From the NCBI GenBank assembly GCA_029552825.1, contig JAKPDL010000008.1, positions 1 through 64,000 of the forward strand: a stretch of DNA of 64,000 nt. Reading direction: 5' to 3'. Below, piece by piece: positions 27,986 to 37,363 of this stretch. The DNA is from Bacteroidota bacterium. Its GTDB lineage: Bacteria; Bacteroidota; Bacteroidia; Bacteroidales; VadinHA17. The first letter of the stretch is position 1. The number at the start of each line of letters is the position of its first letter. Made by a program: the position numbers and the translations under genes. The notes under the pieces were generated by a model. That model saw only the letters and a list, made by a program, of their open reading frames with translations. It was not told where the DNA came from and did no database searches.

Positions 27986-29071
27986 CTATAGAAACTTATC
28001 TCCTGTCTTTTTCTTTACATCATCAAGATAGTATTTAATATTTTGCTCATCTTCCTTTTTTACTATCAATAGTACATCCCCTGAATCGACAACGATATAA
28101 TCTTCCAAACCCTGAATTACAGCAACCTTTCCTGGCTTGATATTAAAAATGTTCCTTTTGCTGCTATAAATAAACAGATGTCCGTTGACATTCACATTTC
28201 CATTCTCGTCAGTTACAGAATGTTCATAAAGGGAACTCCAGGCGCCGAGGTCAGACCAGCCTATATCAGTACTTAAAACATAAACGTTATCGGCTTTCTC
28301 CATAATCCCGTAATCAATTGATATACTTGGGAGCGAAATATAAGTACGGGATATAAATGATTCCTCCTTTTCTGTTCCCAGAAAATGCTGCCCTTCCTCA
28401 AAAGCCATGTAAATGTCGGGAAGATATTTTGAAAAGGCTTTCAGAATTGAATTTACGCTCCAGAAAAAAATTCCGGAATTCCAGTAAAAATCTCCGCTTT
28501 CAAGAAAGACCTTTGCAAGTTCCAGATTCGGCTTCTCAGTAAACGTTTTAACCTTATGCAACTTTTCAAAACCTTCAACAGGCTTTTTTTCATTTGCCTG
28601 AATATATCCATATCCTGTTTCTGGCCTGCTGGGTTTTATTCCTAAAGTCAACAACGCATTATGTTTTTCTGAAAAACTATATGCAATATTCACAATGTTG
28701 TAAAATTCTTCTTCTTTTTCAATAAGATGGTCAGCAGGAGTTACAGCTATTACTGCATCGGGATTCTCCTTTTTTATTCTGAAAACCCCATATGCTATAC
28801 ATGGTGCAGTATTGCGCCTTAACGGCTCGCAGAGAACCCTGCCGGGTTTAATTCCAAGCTGATCAATAGCAATCTGCCTGTGCTCAACATTTGTTACCAC
28901 AAAAATATTTTCTTCCGGACATACCTTCTTGAACCGCCTGAATGTCTGCTGAATTAGTGTTTCCCCCCTCCCAAGAATGTCAAGAAACTGTTTCGGCTTC
29001 TCTTTGCGGCTCAGAGGCCAGAACCTGCTCCCGATGCCGCCAGCCATTATTATAACATATCTGTTATTCAT
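27986..29071 (-). CDS. manC: Mannose-1-phosphate guanylyltransferase
   Basis: This enzyme makes GDP-mannose from mannose-1-phosphate and GTP, feeding GDP-mannose and GDP-fucose glycans. The 361 residues open with the nucleotidyltransferase signature GGIGSRFWPLSRKEKPKQF, and carry TPADHLI, EKPNLELA and the YWNSGIFFW segment typical of the family. The C-terminal isomerase domain found in bifunctional PMI/GMP enzymes is absent; the chain ends after a short beta-helix-like tail. Single gene, convergent with gldN. Confidence 0.93.
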   Translation of the reverse strand: MNNRYVIIMAGGIGSRFWPLSRKEKPKQFLDILGRGETLIQQTFRRFKKVCPEENIFVVTNVEHRQIAIDQLGIKPGRVLCEPLRRNTAPCIAYGVFRIKKENPDAVIAVTPADHLIEKEEEFYNIVNIAYSFSEKHNALLTLGIKPSRPETGYGYIQANEKKPVEGFEKLHKVKTFTEKPNLELAKVFLESGDFYWNSGIFFWSVNSILKAFSKYLPDIYMAFEEGQHFLGTEKEESFISRTYISLPSISIDYGIMEKADNVYVLSTDIGWSDLGAWSSLYEHSVTDENGNVNVNGHLFIYSSKRNIFNIKPGKVAVIQGLEDYIVVDSGDVLLIVKKEDEQNIKYYLDDVKKKTGDKFL

Positions 29072-29095
29072 CTCTGACCGGTTTATGTTTTAATG

Positions 29096-29103
29096 CAAAG
29101 ATA
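29096..29103 (-). promoter_or_regulatory. Promoter -7 element for manC
   Basis: The minus strand reads TATCTTTG (TAnnTTTG), 24 bases upstream of the manC ATG. Confidence 0.45.
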
Positions 29104-29164
29104 AAACTATTTGCACATTCAGTCTAAAGAACCAGAACACCCGGAATTAATTGACAATAATTTT

Positions 29165-29172
29165 TAACTTTG
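29165..29172 (+). promoter_or_regulatory. Promoter -7 element for mlaE-mlaF
   Basis: TAACTTTG matches TAnnTTTG and ends 24 bases before the preferred ATG at 29197. An in-frame TTG at 29170 lies inside this element, which argues against it as the start codon. Confidence 0.45.
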
Positions 29173-29196
29173 AAGTTTCATAACAGGAATGGCACT

Positions 29197-29949
29197 ATGT
29201 TAATTGACAGAGGCCTTGAAACTATAGGTAGGTATTTTATACTGCTTGGAAAAGTCTTTTCAAAGCCTGAAAAAACATCAGTCTATTACAAGCAAACCAT
29301 GCGTGAACTGGTTTATTTAGGCGTCAATTCCATAGGTATAACAGCTATTATCTCTTTTTTTATGGGAGCTGCCATCACACTGCAGACAGCATATAACACC
29401 GAAAACCCTATTTACCCGGCTTACCTGATTGGCCTTGGATGCCGCGATTCTATTATACTTGAATTCTCCTCAACAATAGTTGCACTTATTCTGGCGGGGA
29501 AAGTGGGTTCAAACATAGCATCAGAAATAGGCACTATGCGTGTTACAGAACAAATTGATGCTCTTGAGATTATGGGTGTAAACTCGGCTTCTTACCTGAT
29601 ACTGCCCAAGATGATTGCGACACTTCTGTTCAATCCTTTTCTTACATTGCTGAGTATAATAATAGGCATATTCGGAGGATGGTTTGTTGGAACCCAGATA
29701 GTGGGAGTAATCACTTCGGAACAATTCATTTACGGAATTCAGTATGCCTTTATACCTTATTATATAACATACTCACTTATTAAAACCGTTGTCTTTGCTT
29801 TTCTTATTACAAGTATCTCGGCATACCAGGGTTATTTTGTAAAAGGAGGATCTCTGGAAGTAGGACAGGCGTCAACTAAAGCTGTGGTTTACAGCAGCGT
29901 ATATATTCTGATGTTTAATGTTATTCTTACTCAGATGCTTCTGACATGA
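29197..29949 (+). CDS. mlaE: MlaE-family ABC transporter permease (phospholipid transport)
   Basis: This inner-membrane permease of 250 residues from the ATG at 29197 has five to six hydrophobic helices and the MlaE/TTG2B signatures GAAITLQTAYN, GKVGSNIASEIGTMRVTEQIDALEIMGVN and GGSLEVGQASTKAVV. MlaE proteins work with an MlaF ATPase and an MCE-domain protein in phospholipid traffic between membranes. The MCE protein is not adjacent here. It overlaps mlaF by four bases (ATGA). Confidence 0.93.
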   Translation: MLIDRGLETIGRYFILLGKVFSKPEKTSVYYKQTMRELVYLGVNSIGITAIISFFMGAAITLQTAYNTENPIYPAYLIGLGCRDSIILEFSSTIVALILAGKVGSNIASEIGTMRVTEQIDALEIMGVNSASYLILPKMIATLLFNPFLTLLSIIIGIFGGWFVGTQIVGVITSEQFIYGIQYAFIPYYITYSLIKTVVFAFLITSISAYQGYFVKGGSLEVGQASTKAVVYSSVYILMFNVILTQMLLT

Positions 29950-30695
29950 TTACAGTAAAAAACCTTTATAAGTCATTTAACGGTAAAGAAGTACTGACCG
30001 ACATCTCAGTTACTTTCGAACCGGGCAAAACCAATCTGATAATAGGCCAGAGCGGCTCGGGGAAAACCGTACTTCTTAAGTCAATCGTCGGATTGCACGA
30101 AATAGACAGAGGTGAAATCTGGTTCGGCGATGTTCCTTTTAATAAGCTGGGCTTCAGAGAGAAAAAGGAAATAAGAAAACAGATGGGAATGCTTTTTCAG
30201 GGAAGTGCGCTTTTCGACTCAATGACTGTGGAACAGAACGTAAGATTTCCCCTCGACATGTTTACAAACATGACGATGAAAGAAAAAATAAAAAGAGTAA
30301 ATTTTTGTCTCGATAGAGTCAACATCCACAATGCAAACCACCTTTACCCCTCAGAACTTTCAGGCGGGATGAGAAAACGTGTTGCAATTGCAAGAGCAAT
30401 AGCTCTTAATCCAAAATACCTTATGTGCGATGAACCAAATTCAGGCCTCGACCCCATAACTGCCAACTTAATAGACGCCCTGATAAAAGAAATCACCGAA
30501 GAATATTCTATGACAACAATAATAAATACTCACGACATGAATTCGGTGATGGAAATAGGAGAAAAGATTATCTTTATCAGCGAGGGGATAAAATACTGGG
30601 AAGGAAGCAAATACGAAATACTCAATTCCACCTGCGAAAAACTGAATGATTTTGTATTTGCCAACTCACTGGCAAAACAGCTTATTCGGAAATAA
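29946..30695 (+). CDS. mlaF: MlaF-family ABC transporter ATPase (phospholipid transport)
   Basis: The 249 residues have Walker A GQSGSGKTVLL, signature LSGGMRKRVAIARAIAL (the MRKR form is typical of MlaF), Walker B YLMCDEP followed by NSGLDP, and the H-loop His in NTHDMNS. Coupled to mlaE. Its 3' end overlaps a small convergent gene by 14 bases, so there is no separate terminator. Confidence 0.94.
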   Translation: MITVKNLYKSFNGKEVLTDISVTFEPGKTNLIIGQSGSGKTVLLKSIVGLHEIDRGEIWFGDVPFNKLGFREKKEIRKQMGMLFQGSALFDSMTVEQNVRFPLDMFTNMTMKEKIKRVNFCLDRVNIHNANHLYPSELSGGMRKRVAIARAIALNPKYLMCDEPNSGLDPITANLIDALIKEITEEYSMTTIINTHDMNSVMEIGEKIIFISEGIKYWEGSKYEILNSTCEKLNDFVFANSLAKQLIRK

Positions 30696-30897
30696 TTTTC
30701 TTCTTGCTTTTCCTGGCTTTTTTATTAACAGTATCTCCCTGTAGACTTTTCCGGAAATTTTTTTCTCCAAATACTTTTTTAAAATCAGTCTCGGAATACC
30801 ATCTGTTTGAGATACGCCTTTTGTTTTCCATTCTCGAAAGCAATAGTATTCTCAAAATCAGAATTATAATTATTACAAAAAGAACTATTCTTATCAT
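30682..30897 (-). CDS. Small basic membrane protein (DUF4834-like)
   Basis: The 71 residues comprise one N-terminal membrane helix (about 2-20, almost all Ile, Leu and Val) followed by a very basic cytoplasmic tail (KNFRKSLQ, KKARKSKKK). The layout resembles the small DUF4834 proteins of Bacteroidota, though the match is from overall shape. It lies 14 bases after the DUF5723 gene on the same strand, matching the spacing of the other genes in this operon, which supports it being real. It overlaps the end of mlaF on the opposite strand by 14 bases. Confidence 0.55.
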   Translation of the reverse strand: MIRIVLFVIIIILILRILLLSRMENKRRISNRWYSETDFKKVFGEKNFRKSLQGDTVNKKARKSKKKIISE

Positions 30898-30911
30898 AAA
30901 TACTTATTTCA

Positions 30912-32363
30912 TTATTCGACTTTCAGCATCGGCCTGTCACTTTTCTTTTTAACATTATTTCCAATAGCCATATTCACACCGAACCTTAATCCAATAACAT
31001 TCCAGTTTTCAGGGAGTGGGATTTTCACATCATCCTTGATTATTTTATTCCATATAACCGGAATTCTGTCGGCAAGAACATAAAACTGGAGGAATCCAGC
31101 TTTAAATGCCATTCCTGCTCCAAAATTGTCGTAACTGTAACCTGTGGCAGTGTAACTTATACTTGTGGAAAATGCACTTCCAACATTCAGGTTGGCTGAT
31201 AAAGTTACCATTTCTCTAAGCCCGCTTTTCTCGAAAAAAGTGCGGGAGAGTACACCTACTCCCAAACTTTTTGTGATATTATAGCTTGCTCCAACACTTA
31301 CAGAAGGAGCCAGCCAGTTTGAGAAAGAGCTTTTTTCATCAGTTACTATCACTGAATTTTTCAGAGAGTCTAGCATTTCATCAGCTAGCTCATCAAATGT
31401 TTTTGTGCCGTTAACTACATCTGTGATATTGAATCCGCTAAAAGTGAACTGGCTTTCTGCCTTAATATTTGTTATCATGTCATTCCACCTCAGAAACCCA
31501 AGGTCTGTGACAGCGGCTGATACACTCAAACGGTCTGTAATGTTGACAACTGCTCCAATATCAAGTCCCAGTCCTGCATTCCTTGTGTTGAGATAAAAAT
31601 CTTTCGACTTCAGTTTATCCTCGTCAACAGAAAGACTGTCAGGTTTGTTGTCAGCACCGAAATATACGGTCACCGGTCCGCTAATATTTGCTGTCAGATC
31701 AGCATTGAAAATATGGGTATAGTCGTCATTTACAGTAATCGAAAGAAATTTGTTGTCGAGCGAGATTCCTGCAATACCGAAAAGTGCTTTAGCCCTTATT
31801 CCAAATCTGGCTCTCTTCCCAGCTGGTGCTGAAAAACCAATCCCTGCTTCCCTGAAATACATCAGACTTGCATCGAGAGCTCCCAGATCCATTGTTTTGC
31901 CTACAAATTCTTCATTCCCTTTAAGCATAATTCTTATTAGGTCTCCTGGAAGAGTGATATTTCCCTTTACTCTCTCAATCAGATCCAGAAAGATATATGT
32001 ATCTTTCCCTGTATTGAAGCCAAGACCAAACAACTGAACATCTGCCTGCGGGGTTAAAAAATTACCTGCCTTAACTTTACCAAGGAATTTGTCAACATCA
32101 TAATCGGGATGAAGAAAAGTTATCAGTGAATCGGAACGTCCTTGCATGATAACGTCAGAAAAATTAAAGTAATTATTGTTTATGCCTATTCCTATGCCAG
32201 TTATTCCGAGTCCGAGATAAAATGTGTTTGAAGGTCTGAGTGCAGGATTCAGCAAATGATTCTGTGGAATGTTCATATAATACATTACATTGCTATTCTG
32301 CGACCTGGCAAATGTCGTGAAAAGGAGCATTACAACCAGTATTCTGACAGCTTTTGAGGACAT
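30912..32363 (-). CDS. DUF5723-like outer-membrane beta-barrel protein
   Basis: The 483 residues have a signal peptide ending near FARSQ (about residue 22) and a start of the mature protein, YYMNIPQNHLLNPALRPSNTFYLGLG, typical of DUF5723 and related PorP-like barrels. The rest alternates short glycine- and aromatic-rich strands ending near LRFGVNMAIG, as in outer-membrane porin-like proteins. It is third of four genes on the minus strand, 12 bases after the 707-residue lipoprotein gene. Function unknown. Confidence 0.75.
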   Translation of the reverse strand: MSSKAVRILVVMLLFTTFARSQNSNVMYYMNIPQNHLLNPALRPSNTFYLGLGITGIGIGINNNYFNFSDVIMQGRSDSLITFLHPDYDVDKFLGKVKAGNFLTPQADVQLFGLGFNTGKDTYIFLDLIERVKGNITLPGDLIRIMLKGNEEFVGKTMDLGALDASLMYFREAGIGFSAPAGKRARFGIRAKALFGIAGISLDNKFLSITVNDDYTHIFNADLTANISGPVTVYFGADNKPDSLSVDEDKLKSKDFYLNTRNAGLGLDIGAVVNITDRLSVSAAVTDLGFLRWNDMITNIKAESQFTFSGFNITDVVNGTKTFDELADEMLDSLKNSVIVTDEKSSFSNWLAPSVSVGASYNITKSLGVGVLSRTFFEKSGLREMVTLSANLNVGSAFSTSISYTATGYSYDNFGAGMAFKAGFLQFYVLADRIPVIWNKIIKDDVKIPLPENWNVIGLRFGVNMAIGNNVKKKSDRPMLKVE

Positions 32364-32375
32364 GTTTGAATATTT

Positions 32376-34499
32376 TTATTTATTAAAGATAAACTTCGGT
32401 TTGGCATTAATGGTTGCTTTATATGAAATCTTATAATCAGAATAAAACTTTACATCTTTTGTACCGCCCCCGGAGGTGACAAGTTTAAAGATAAAAATAA
32501 TTTTGTCTGCATCTTTTGAAGCCTCGAAAAAACGCTTGTCAAATTCAATTTCAGTAACTGTTTCAACAGGTGAAACAACTTTCCCTGAAGCATCAACAAG
32601 AGCTGGCTTTATCAGTCCGGGGGCACTGATTGTGTCGAGCACCCTCCCTGTGACCGTATCATAAAGCATCAGCTCAATTGATACCCCAAGCGGAAATCCA
32701 TTTGAAGTGGTTATTTTGATTCTGAAGTATTCCATATTTTCCGGCCGGAAAGGACTATCCTTCTCTTCTTCGTTTTCTTCTGATTTCAGAAAATTATCAA
32801 CTGTATCTGCAAACTGCAGATTGTTAATCCATAATTCAAGAGGAACTTCAATTTCAAGTGAAGCAAGCAGCCTGCTGTTACCAAATACATAATTATTTCG
32901 CCCGCCAGCCGATCCCGCAGGGTTCATTTTTGCAGAACCAGTAAATACCGCCTCCACAGGTGGCAATGATATCAGATCGGGCAAACTGGAATTTGTTCCG
33001 TCGATGGTAAAGACAGAAGAAACATCCCTGACTACTGTATCAACCGGATTAATAATTACAAATGGAGCCAGATTCAGATTCTGTATTTTATTATCCCTTT
33101 TCCCTTTTGCATTCAGTGTAACTTCTACAGGAATGCCAAATGAATTTGAATAGTTAACCTTAACAGATGGCTTCGAAATATGAAATTCTCCACTTATTTT
33201 TTCAAGTATATCTTCCAGTTCTGTATCTATTGTATCAGGCTTAATCTGTTCCTCACGCTGCCCGAAATATCCTTTCACAAAATCTACTTCAGCATCCGAT
33301 ACATCCAGGGTAACATATATGCTGTCGTACATACTGTAATCAATAATTATATTATTGGAGCCGATTTTAACCTGATTTGTGACCGGCAATCTGTTGTAGG
33401 GCTGCCCGGGATCAGTGCTAAGATCTATTGAAATATTGCTCAGGTCAACAGACCCTGTTGTTGTTTGCTGTGGAGGAACAGAAATCATTTCAGTGAGCTG
33501 CCCGTTATTATTACGCGATGAAGTTGGCAGAGCAAAAGAAACTGATCCGGTCACATTACTCTTTGAAGTTATTTTGTATTGCAGAGTCCCTTTCTTGATT
33601 TTTGCCCGTTCTATTTCAATATCTTCACCAAGGTCAACATCAACAGTATCTGCATCATCATCTAAATCAAGAATTTGATCCTTGATGATTGCCCTGCCTG
33701 CTTTAATTTTCAGGTTGTAACCATTTACAGAAAAAACGACTGTATGGTCGAGATCAATAATTACATTTGAAGCACCATCGCTCCCTGTTAAAATAATTGC
33801 TGCAATAAATGAATTTTTAACTGCTGCACCGCTAAGGTCAATTTCAGCGGTTTTTGTTGCTCCCGGATATATCGGACCTGTAATGGTTTTTTCCGTACCC
33901 ACCTGGATATGCCCCGGATTGGTGTACAAGCGGATTTTAATATCTTTTAGAGGTGCTGTAAGATTATTTGTAACACCAATCTGAAGTATACCTGAACCAA
34001 ATAGAACGTTCTCAAAACTGACTATGACAGGGAAAGAATGCTCCCCTAAATCTGTAACGGGAAAAGACGGAAAGTCATGAGGCTGCCCATCGTCAAGATT
34101 AATAAACTGCTGCCTTAGGGTTGGACTGAAATACTGAATAATATCATTAAGTTTTAATGTAGTTGAGGTCTGGAAATCATTTATCTCAACCTCACCCAGT
34201 TCAAATCCCTTCTTATATGAAACCAGATTTGAAAAATCATAATAGTCTTCCAGCTTCAGGAAAACCACCGAATCCTTCCTAACCACAATCTTTACAAAAT
34301 TATCACTCTCATATCTGACTGTATCATTTGGTTTTAATATGTCTGCAAATGTCAGGTCACCAGTTGCTACCGGAAATGCAAATACTGGAGAAATCTGCAC
34401 TTCTTCCGACAATTTGTTCAGGTCGTATGTCTCCTTTATACATCCTGATAAGTATAAGACCGTCAGGATAATAATCGTATTAAATATTTTCCCTTTCAT
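32376..34499 (-). CDS. Large lipoprotein with repeated beta-rich domains, function unknown
   Basis: The 707 residues start with a lipoprotein signal, lipobox LSGC with Cys20. The mature part begins IKETYDLNKLSEEVQISP and is rich in predicted beta strands, Asp, Val and Ser, with recurring VDLGEDIEIERAKI- and INPVDTVVRDVS-like segments suggesting several beta-sandwich modules. I see no catalytic motif and no T9SS C-terminal sorting signal. Co-transcribed with its neighbours (12-base gaps on both sides). It is probably held in the outer membrane together with the DUF5723-like barrel encoded next to it. Confidence 0.75.
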   Translation of the reverse strand: MKGKIFNTIIILTVLYLSGCIKETYDLNKLSEEVQISPVFAFPVATGDLTFADILKPNDTVRYESDNFVKIVVRKDSVVFLKLEDYYDFSNLVSYKKGFELGEVEINDFQTSTTLKLNDIIQYFSPTLRQQFINLDDGQPHDFPSFPVTDLGEHSFPVIVSFENVLFGSGILQIGVTNNLTAPLKDIKIRLYTNPGHIQVGTEKTITGPIYPGATKTAEIDLSGAAVKNSFIAAIILTGSDGASNVIIDLDHTVVFSVNGYNLKIKAGRAIIKDQILDLDDDADTVDVDLGEDIEIERAKIKKGTLQYKITSKSNVTGSVSFALPTSSRNNNGQLTEMISVPPQQTTTGSVDLSNISIDLSTDPGQPYNRLPVTNQVKIGSNNIIIDYSMYDSIYVTLDVSDAEVDFVKGYFGQREEQIKPDTIDTELEDILEKISGEFHISKPSVKVNYSNSFGIPVEVTLNAKGKRDNKIQNLNLAPFVIINPVDTVVRDVSSVFTIDGTNSSLPDLISLPPVEAVFTGSAKMNPAGSAGGRNNYVFGNSRLLASLEIEVPLELWINNLQFADTVDNFLKSEENEEEKDSPFRPENMEYFRIKITTSNGFPLGVSIELMLYDTVTGRVLDTISAPGLIKPALVDASGKVVSPVETVTEIEFDKRFFEASKDADKIIFIFKLVTSGGGTKDVKFYSDYKISYKATINAKPKFIFNK

Positions 34500-34511
34500 A
34501 AATCATAATCA

Positions 34512-37205
34512 TCAATAGTTTCCCAATGTATTTAACTTATAATTATAAAGAAAATTGTCGTTCCCGCCTACAATAAGATTATAATCACCACCTCTTGACA
34601 AACTACCGATTGAAAACTCCGAGCATCCTTTTACAGGAAAACCCTTAACATCATTTCCTTTTTTATCTATCAGAAAAACCTCTTTCTTAACCGGATCAAA
34701 AATACCTATTTTCCTGTCAGCTGAAGAAAACACAAAATTATACGGACCTTTAATGTTTATTGTTCCGAAATCACGAATAAATATTTCCGTCATATCATGA
34801 TCATATAGAAATAATTTACTTCCGTCAATGAAAATGAATTCACCAAATCCGTCACCATCTATATCAAAAAAGTCAAAGAAATGTTCGGAACTGAATTTGT
34901 TCAGTATAACTTTTTTCACTCTTCCGTCGAGGTAAATAAACTGTACTGTTCCATCGGGAGCTGAAAATACGAATGATGGTTCACCTGAACTATCTGATCT
35001 GATCTGTGAACCTCTGGCACATATCACAGGCTGGGAAGGTTTAAGTCTGATATTTCCTGTTCTATCAAGGAAATATACTGTGTTCTCATCAGCTGCAACA
35101 ATAAAATCCTTTCCCGAAAGTCTGAAAAACTTTATTTCTGACCTAACAAAACCGTTTGTTTTGAATAGTTTCCATCCTTTTACGGTATTTCCGTATTTAT
35201 CATATGCATAAATAATTTTGTCTTCTCCCGGTATAAATATTCTGTAATCACGGTTATTGTCATAATCAAAAAGTGCAGGGGGACCTGATGCCGGAGCACG
35301 CAGCTTGACCGGAAACCTTTCAACACGATTCCCGTTTCTGTCGAAAATATAAAGATTATTTACTCCGGCAAAGAGAATCTGAAACTTGCCATTCCTGTAA
35401 AAATCAATTATGTAAATGTTTCCGTTGACACGTTCCCCTGGTTGTATTTTCCACAATATTCTCCCTGCAGCATTTATAAGGTAAAGGTTGTTCATGTCGT
35501 CCTGCAACACTATTTCCTTCGCACCTGTGTTATGATTTGTAAAGAACAAAGGTTTTGTTACTACTGCTCCGTCAAGCTTGCTCTCCCATTCTGTTCCACC
35601 TGGTTCACTCTCAACACTTTCAACATATCTGACAGACAGGGTATTGAAAATCATATCGTTACTCGGCACAAACTGATAACCAACACATCTTATTTTCTTC
35701 AGAAGTGTGCTATTCTCACTCAGAATCTTATTTACCCTGTCATTGAAAAATTCTGAAAGATTTTCTATAACAGCACCTGGAACGCAGTAAAAAAAGTAGC
35801 AGGCTTTACTCGGAAGGGTTGATTCGAGTTCAATGAAATCGGGATTCGTTGAAATTGTCTTATGCAGAAGATTATCATAAATAAACATTTCAATGGCTTC
35901 CTTTCTGTCAGACATCACAAGGTAATTATCATAAAATGCCATCAGAGAATCAGCCACTTTTACCATGCATTCTCCAAAAAAGGATGCACCAATGCCTTTA
36001 AAAGGGGTGGAGAGAACCGGAATCCTGGTCTGTTCATCCGGCTGAAAATACCTTATATATTTATTCTCATCCAGATTATTCTCATTACACCATATTGTAA
36101 ATCTGTCACTTATAATCCTTTCTGCTATGTCTCTGTTTTTCAGACTGTAAACCAGTAATGTTGCTTTTGTGGTGATTCCTGTCCTTCTTAAATCGACTAT
36201 GGCCCGTGTTGTTTCTCCGTTAAGATAAGGTTGAAGTTCGTCCAATAGTTGATTGCTCTTACCCATTTCTCCTCTCATTCCGGCACTTTTTCCTGAAATC
36301 ACTTTTGTCTCAAATAAAACTGTATTGGCAGGAAGTTGCCTGAATATGTTTAGTTGCGCTGGTTCAAGTAACTTATAACTGAAGAGAATGTCAGAACTGT
36401 CATTAGTGTCAGCATAACCTGAGAACAGGTATCCATTGTCATTAATAATTATCACCCCTTCAGCTCCTTGTGCCAGGTTGGTTATTTTCCCGGCTATACC
36501 GGGTGATTTAATTATCTCTTTAATGGCATCTTTCAGATTGTTAAATATAAAGAATATTCTGTCCTCATTTTTTCCGACCGATGCAAGCAGCCTGGAAAGA
36601 CCCGTGTCATCTCTTAAATCTGACCCGGATTTACTTCGCAGGATAGCCTCCTCTATCAGTGCAACCGATTTACTGCAAAGTACAAGACCTGAAACGAAAC
36701 TCAAATAAAATTTTTCTCTTTCAGGATTTTCTCTGACAATTTCCAGAAATCTGTCTTTCCCCTTTCTTAATACATTAATGTGTAAATCCTTGAAGGGTGT
36801 CAGATATTCCCTGATATGAGAGAACCTTACAAATTTCGGAACAGTAATTACCATCAGGGGAACCAGATTCTGACTGTCAACTTTATGAAAAGAGACTAAG
36901 GTTTTATGGTTTTCTATGGTTTTTGTAATCTCACTGTTATTAATTATAGCCCGTAGAAAATTGAATTTTTCTCCGAACTTCTCAAACTCTTTTATTCCTG
37001 TTATTTCCTTAAACAGACTGTTATTCTCAGAGACTGAATTTAATAAGCCGGGAAAATTTACAGTTTCAATTAAAACTGAAACATCAGCCGGTATAGCCTT
37101 GTAGGGATCTGTGAGTATATTACGGCTTCCGCGCTGTATGGACAAGAATAAAGCAGCCAGGCCTGAAAAAAGAATAATCAGCAGCAGAATTAATCTTTTA
37201 GCCAC
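34512..37205 (-). CDS. Membrane-anchored DUF3352-like protein with C-terminal beta-propeller-like repeats
   Basis: The 897 residues start at GTG, with an N-terminal membrane helix at about 4-22. Residues 35 to about 540 resemble DUF3352-type proteins (YKAIPADVSVLIETVNFPGLL; repeated segments on shielding a value, such as FIFNNLKDAIKEI). From about 560 to the end, repeated units such as LYIFDRNGNRVERFPVKL, IIYAYDKYGNTVKGWKLF and FLIDKKGNDVKGFPVKG look like propeller blades of the PQQ or FG-GAP kind. It is the first gene of a four-gene operon. I do not know its function; a periplasm-facing binding or scaffold role is a guess. Confidence 0.7.
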   Translation of the reverse strand: MAKRLILLLIILFSGLAALFLSIQRGSRNILTDPYKAIPADVSVLIETVNFPGLLNSVSENNSLFKEITGIKEFEKFGEKFNFLRAIINNSEITKTIENHKTLVSFHKVDSQNLVPLMVITVPKFVRFSHIREYLTPFKDLHINVLRKGKDRFLEIVRENPEREKFYLSFVSGLVLCSKSVALIEEAILRSKSGSDLRDDTGLSRLLASVGKNEDRIFFIFNNLKDAIKEIIKSPGIAGKITNLAQGAEGVIIINDNGYLFSGYADTNDSSDILFSYKLLEPAQLNIFRQLPANTVLFETKVISGKSAGMRGEMGKSNQLLDELQPYLNGETTRAIVDLRRTGITTKATLLVYSLKNRDIAERIISDRFTIWCNENNLDENKYIRYFQPDEQTRIPVLSTPFKGIGASFFGECMVKVADSLMAFYDNYLVMSDRKEAIEMFIYDNLLHKTISTNPDFIELESTLPSKACYFFYCVPGAVIENLSEFFNDRVNKILSENSTLLKKIRCVGYQFVPSNDMIFNTLSVRYVESVESEPGGTEWESKLDGAVVTKPLFFTNHNTGAKEIVLQDDMNNLYLINAAGRILWKIQPGERVNGNIYIIDFYRNGKFQILFAGVNNLYIFDRNGNRVERFPVKLRAPASGPPALFDYDNNRDYRIFIPGEDKIIYAYDKYGNTVKGWKLFKTNGFVRSEIKFFRLSGKDFIVAADENTVYFLDRTGNIRLKPSQPVICARGSQIRSDSSGEPSFVFSAPDGTVQFIYLDGRVKKVILNKFSSEHFFDFFDIDGDGFGEFIFIDGSKLFLYDHDMTEIFIRDFGTINIKGPYNFVFSSADRKIGIFDPVKKEVFLIDKKGNDVKGFPVKGCSEFSIGSLSRGGDYNLIVGGNDNFLYNYKLNTLGNY

Positions 37206-37234
37206 AATTTTTACCCTTCTTTAATTTACAATCT

Positions 37235-37251
37235 CAAAAATATCAAATATA
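37235..37251 (-). promoter_or_regulatory. Tandem promoter -7 elements for the four-gene envelope operon
   Basis: On the minus strand two TAnnTTTG matches, TATATTTG (37251-37244) and TATTTTTG (37242-37235), lie 38 and 29 bases before the GTG start at 37205. Confidence 0.45.
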
Positions 37252-37324
37252 TTTAGTTTATAATAAAAAAACTGACATTCAACTTATAACAAACATCCGT
37301 TACGAAATGGCTTAAAACTATTAA

Positions 37325-37332
37325 TATCTTTG
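37325..37332 (+). promoter_or_regulatory. Promoter -7 element for the TonB-dependent receptor
   Basis: TATCTTTG matches TAnnTTTG and ends 31 bases before the ATG at 37364. I see no Fur-like palindrome in the short gap. Confidence 0.45.
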
Positions 37333-37363
37333 CAGGTACTTTTGATTAACCTTAATTTCATTG

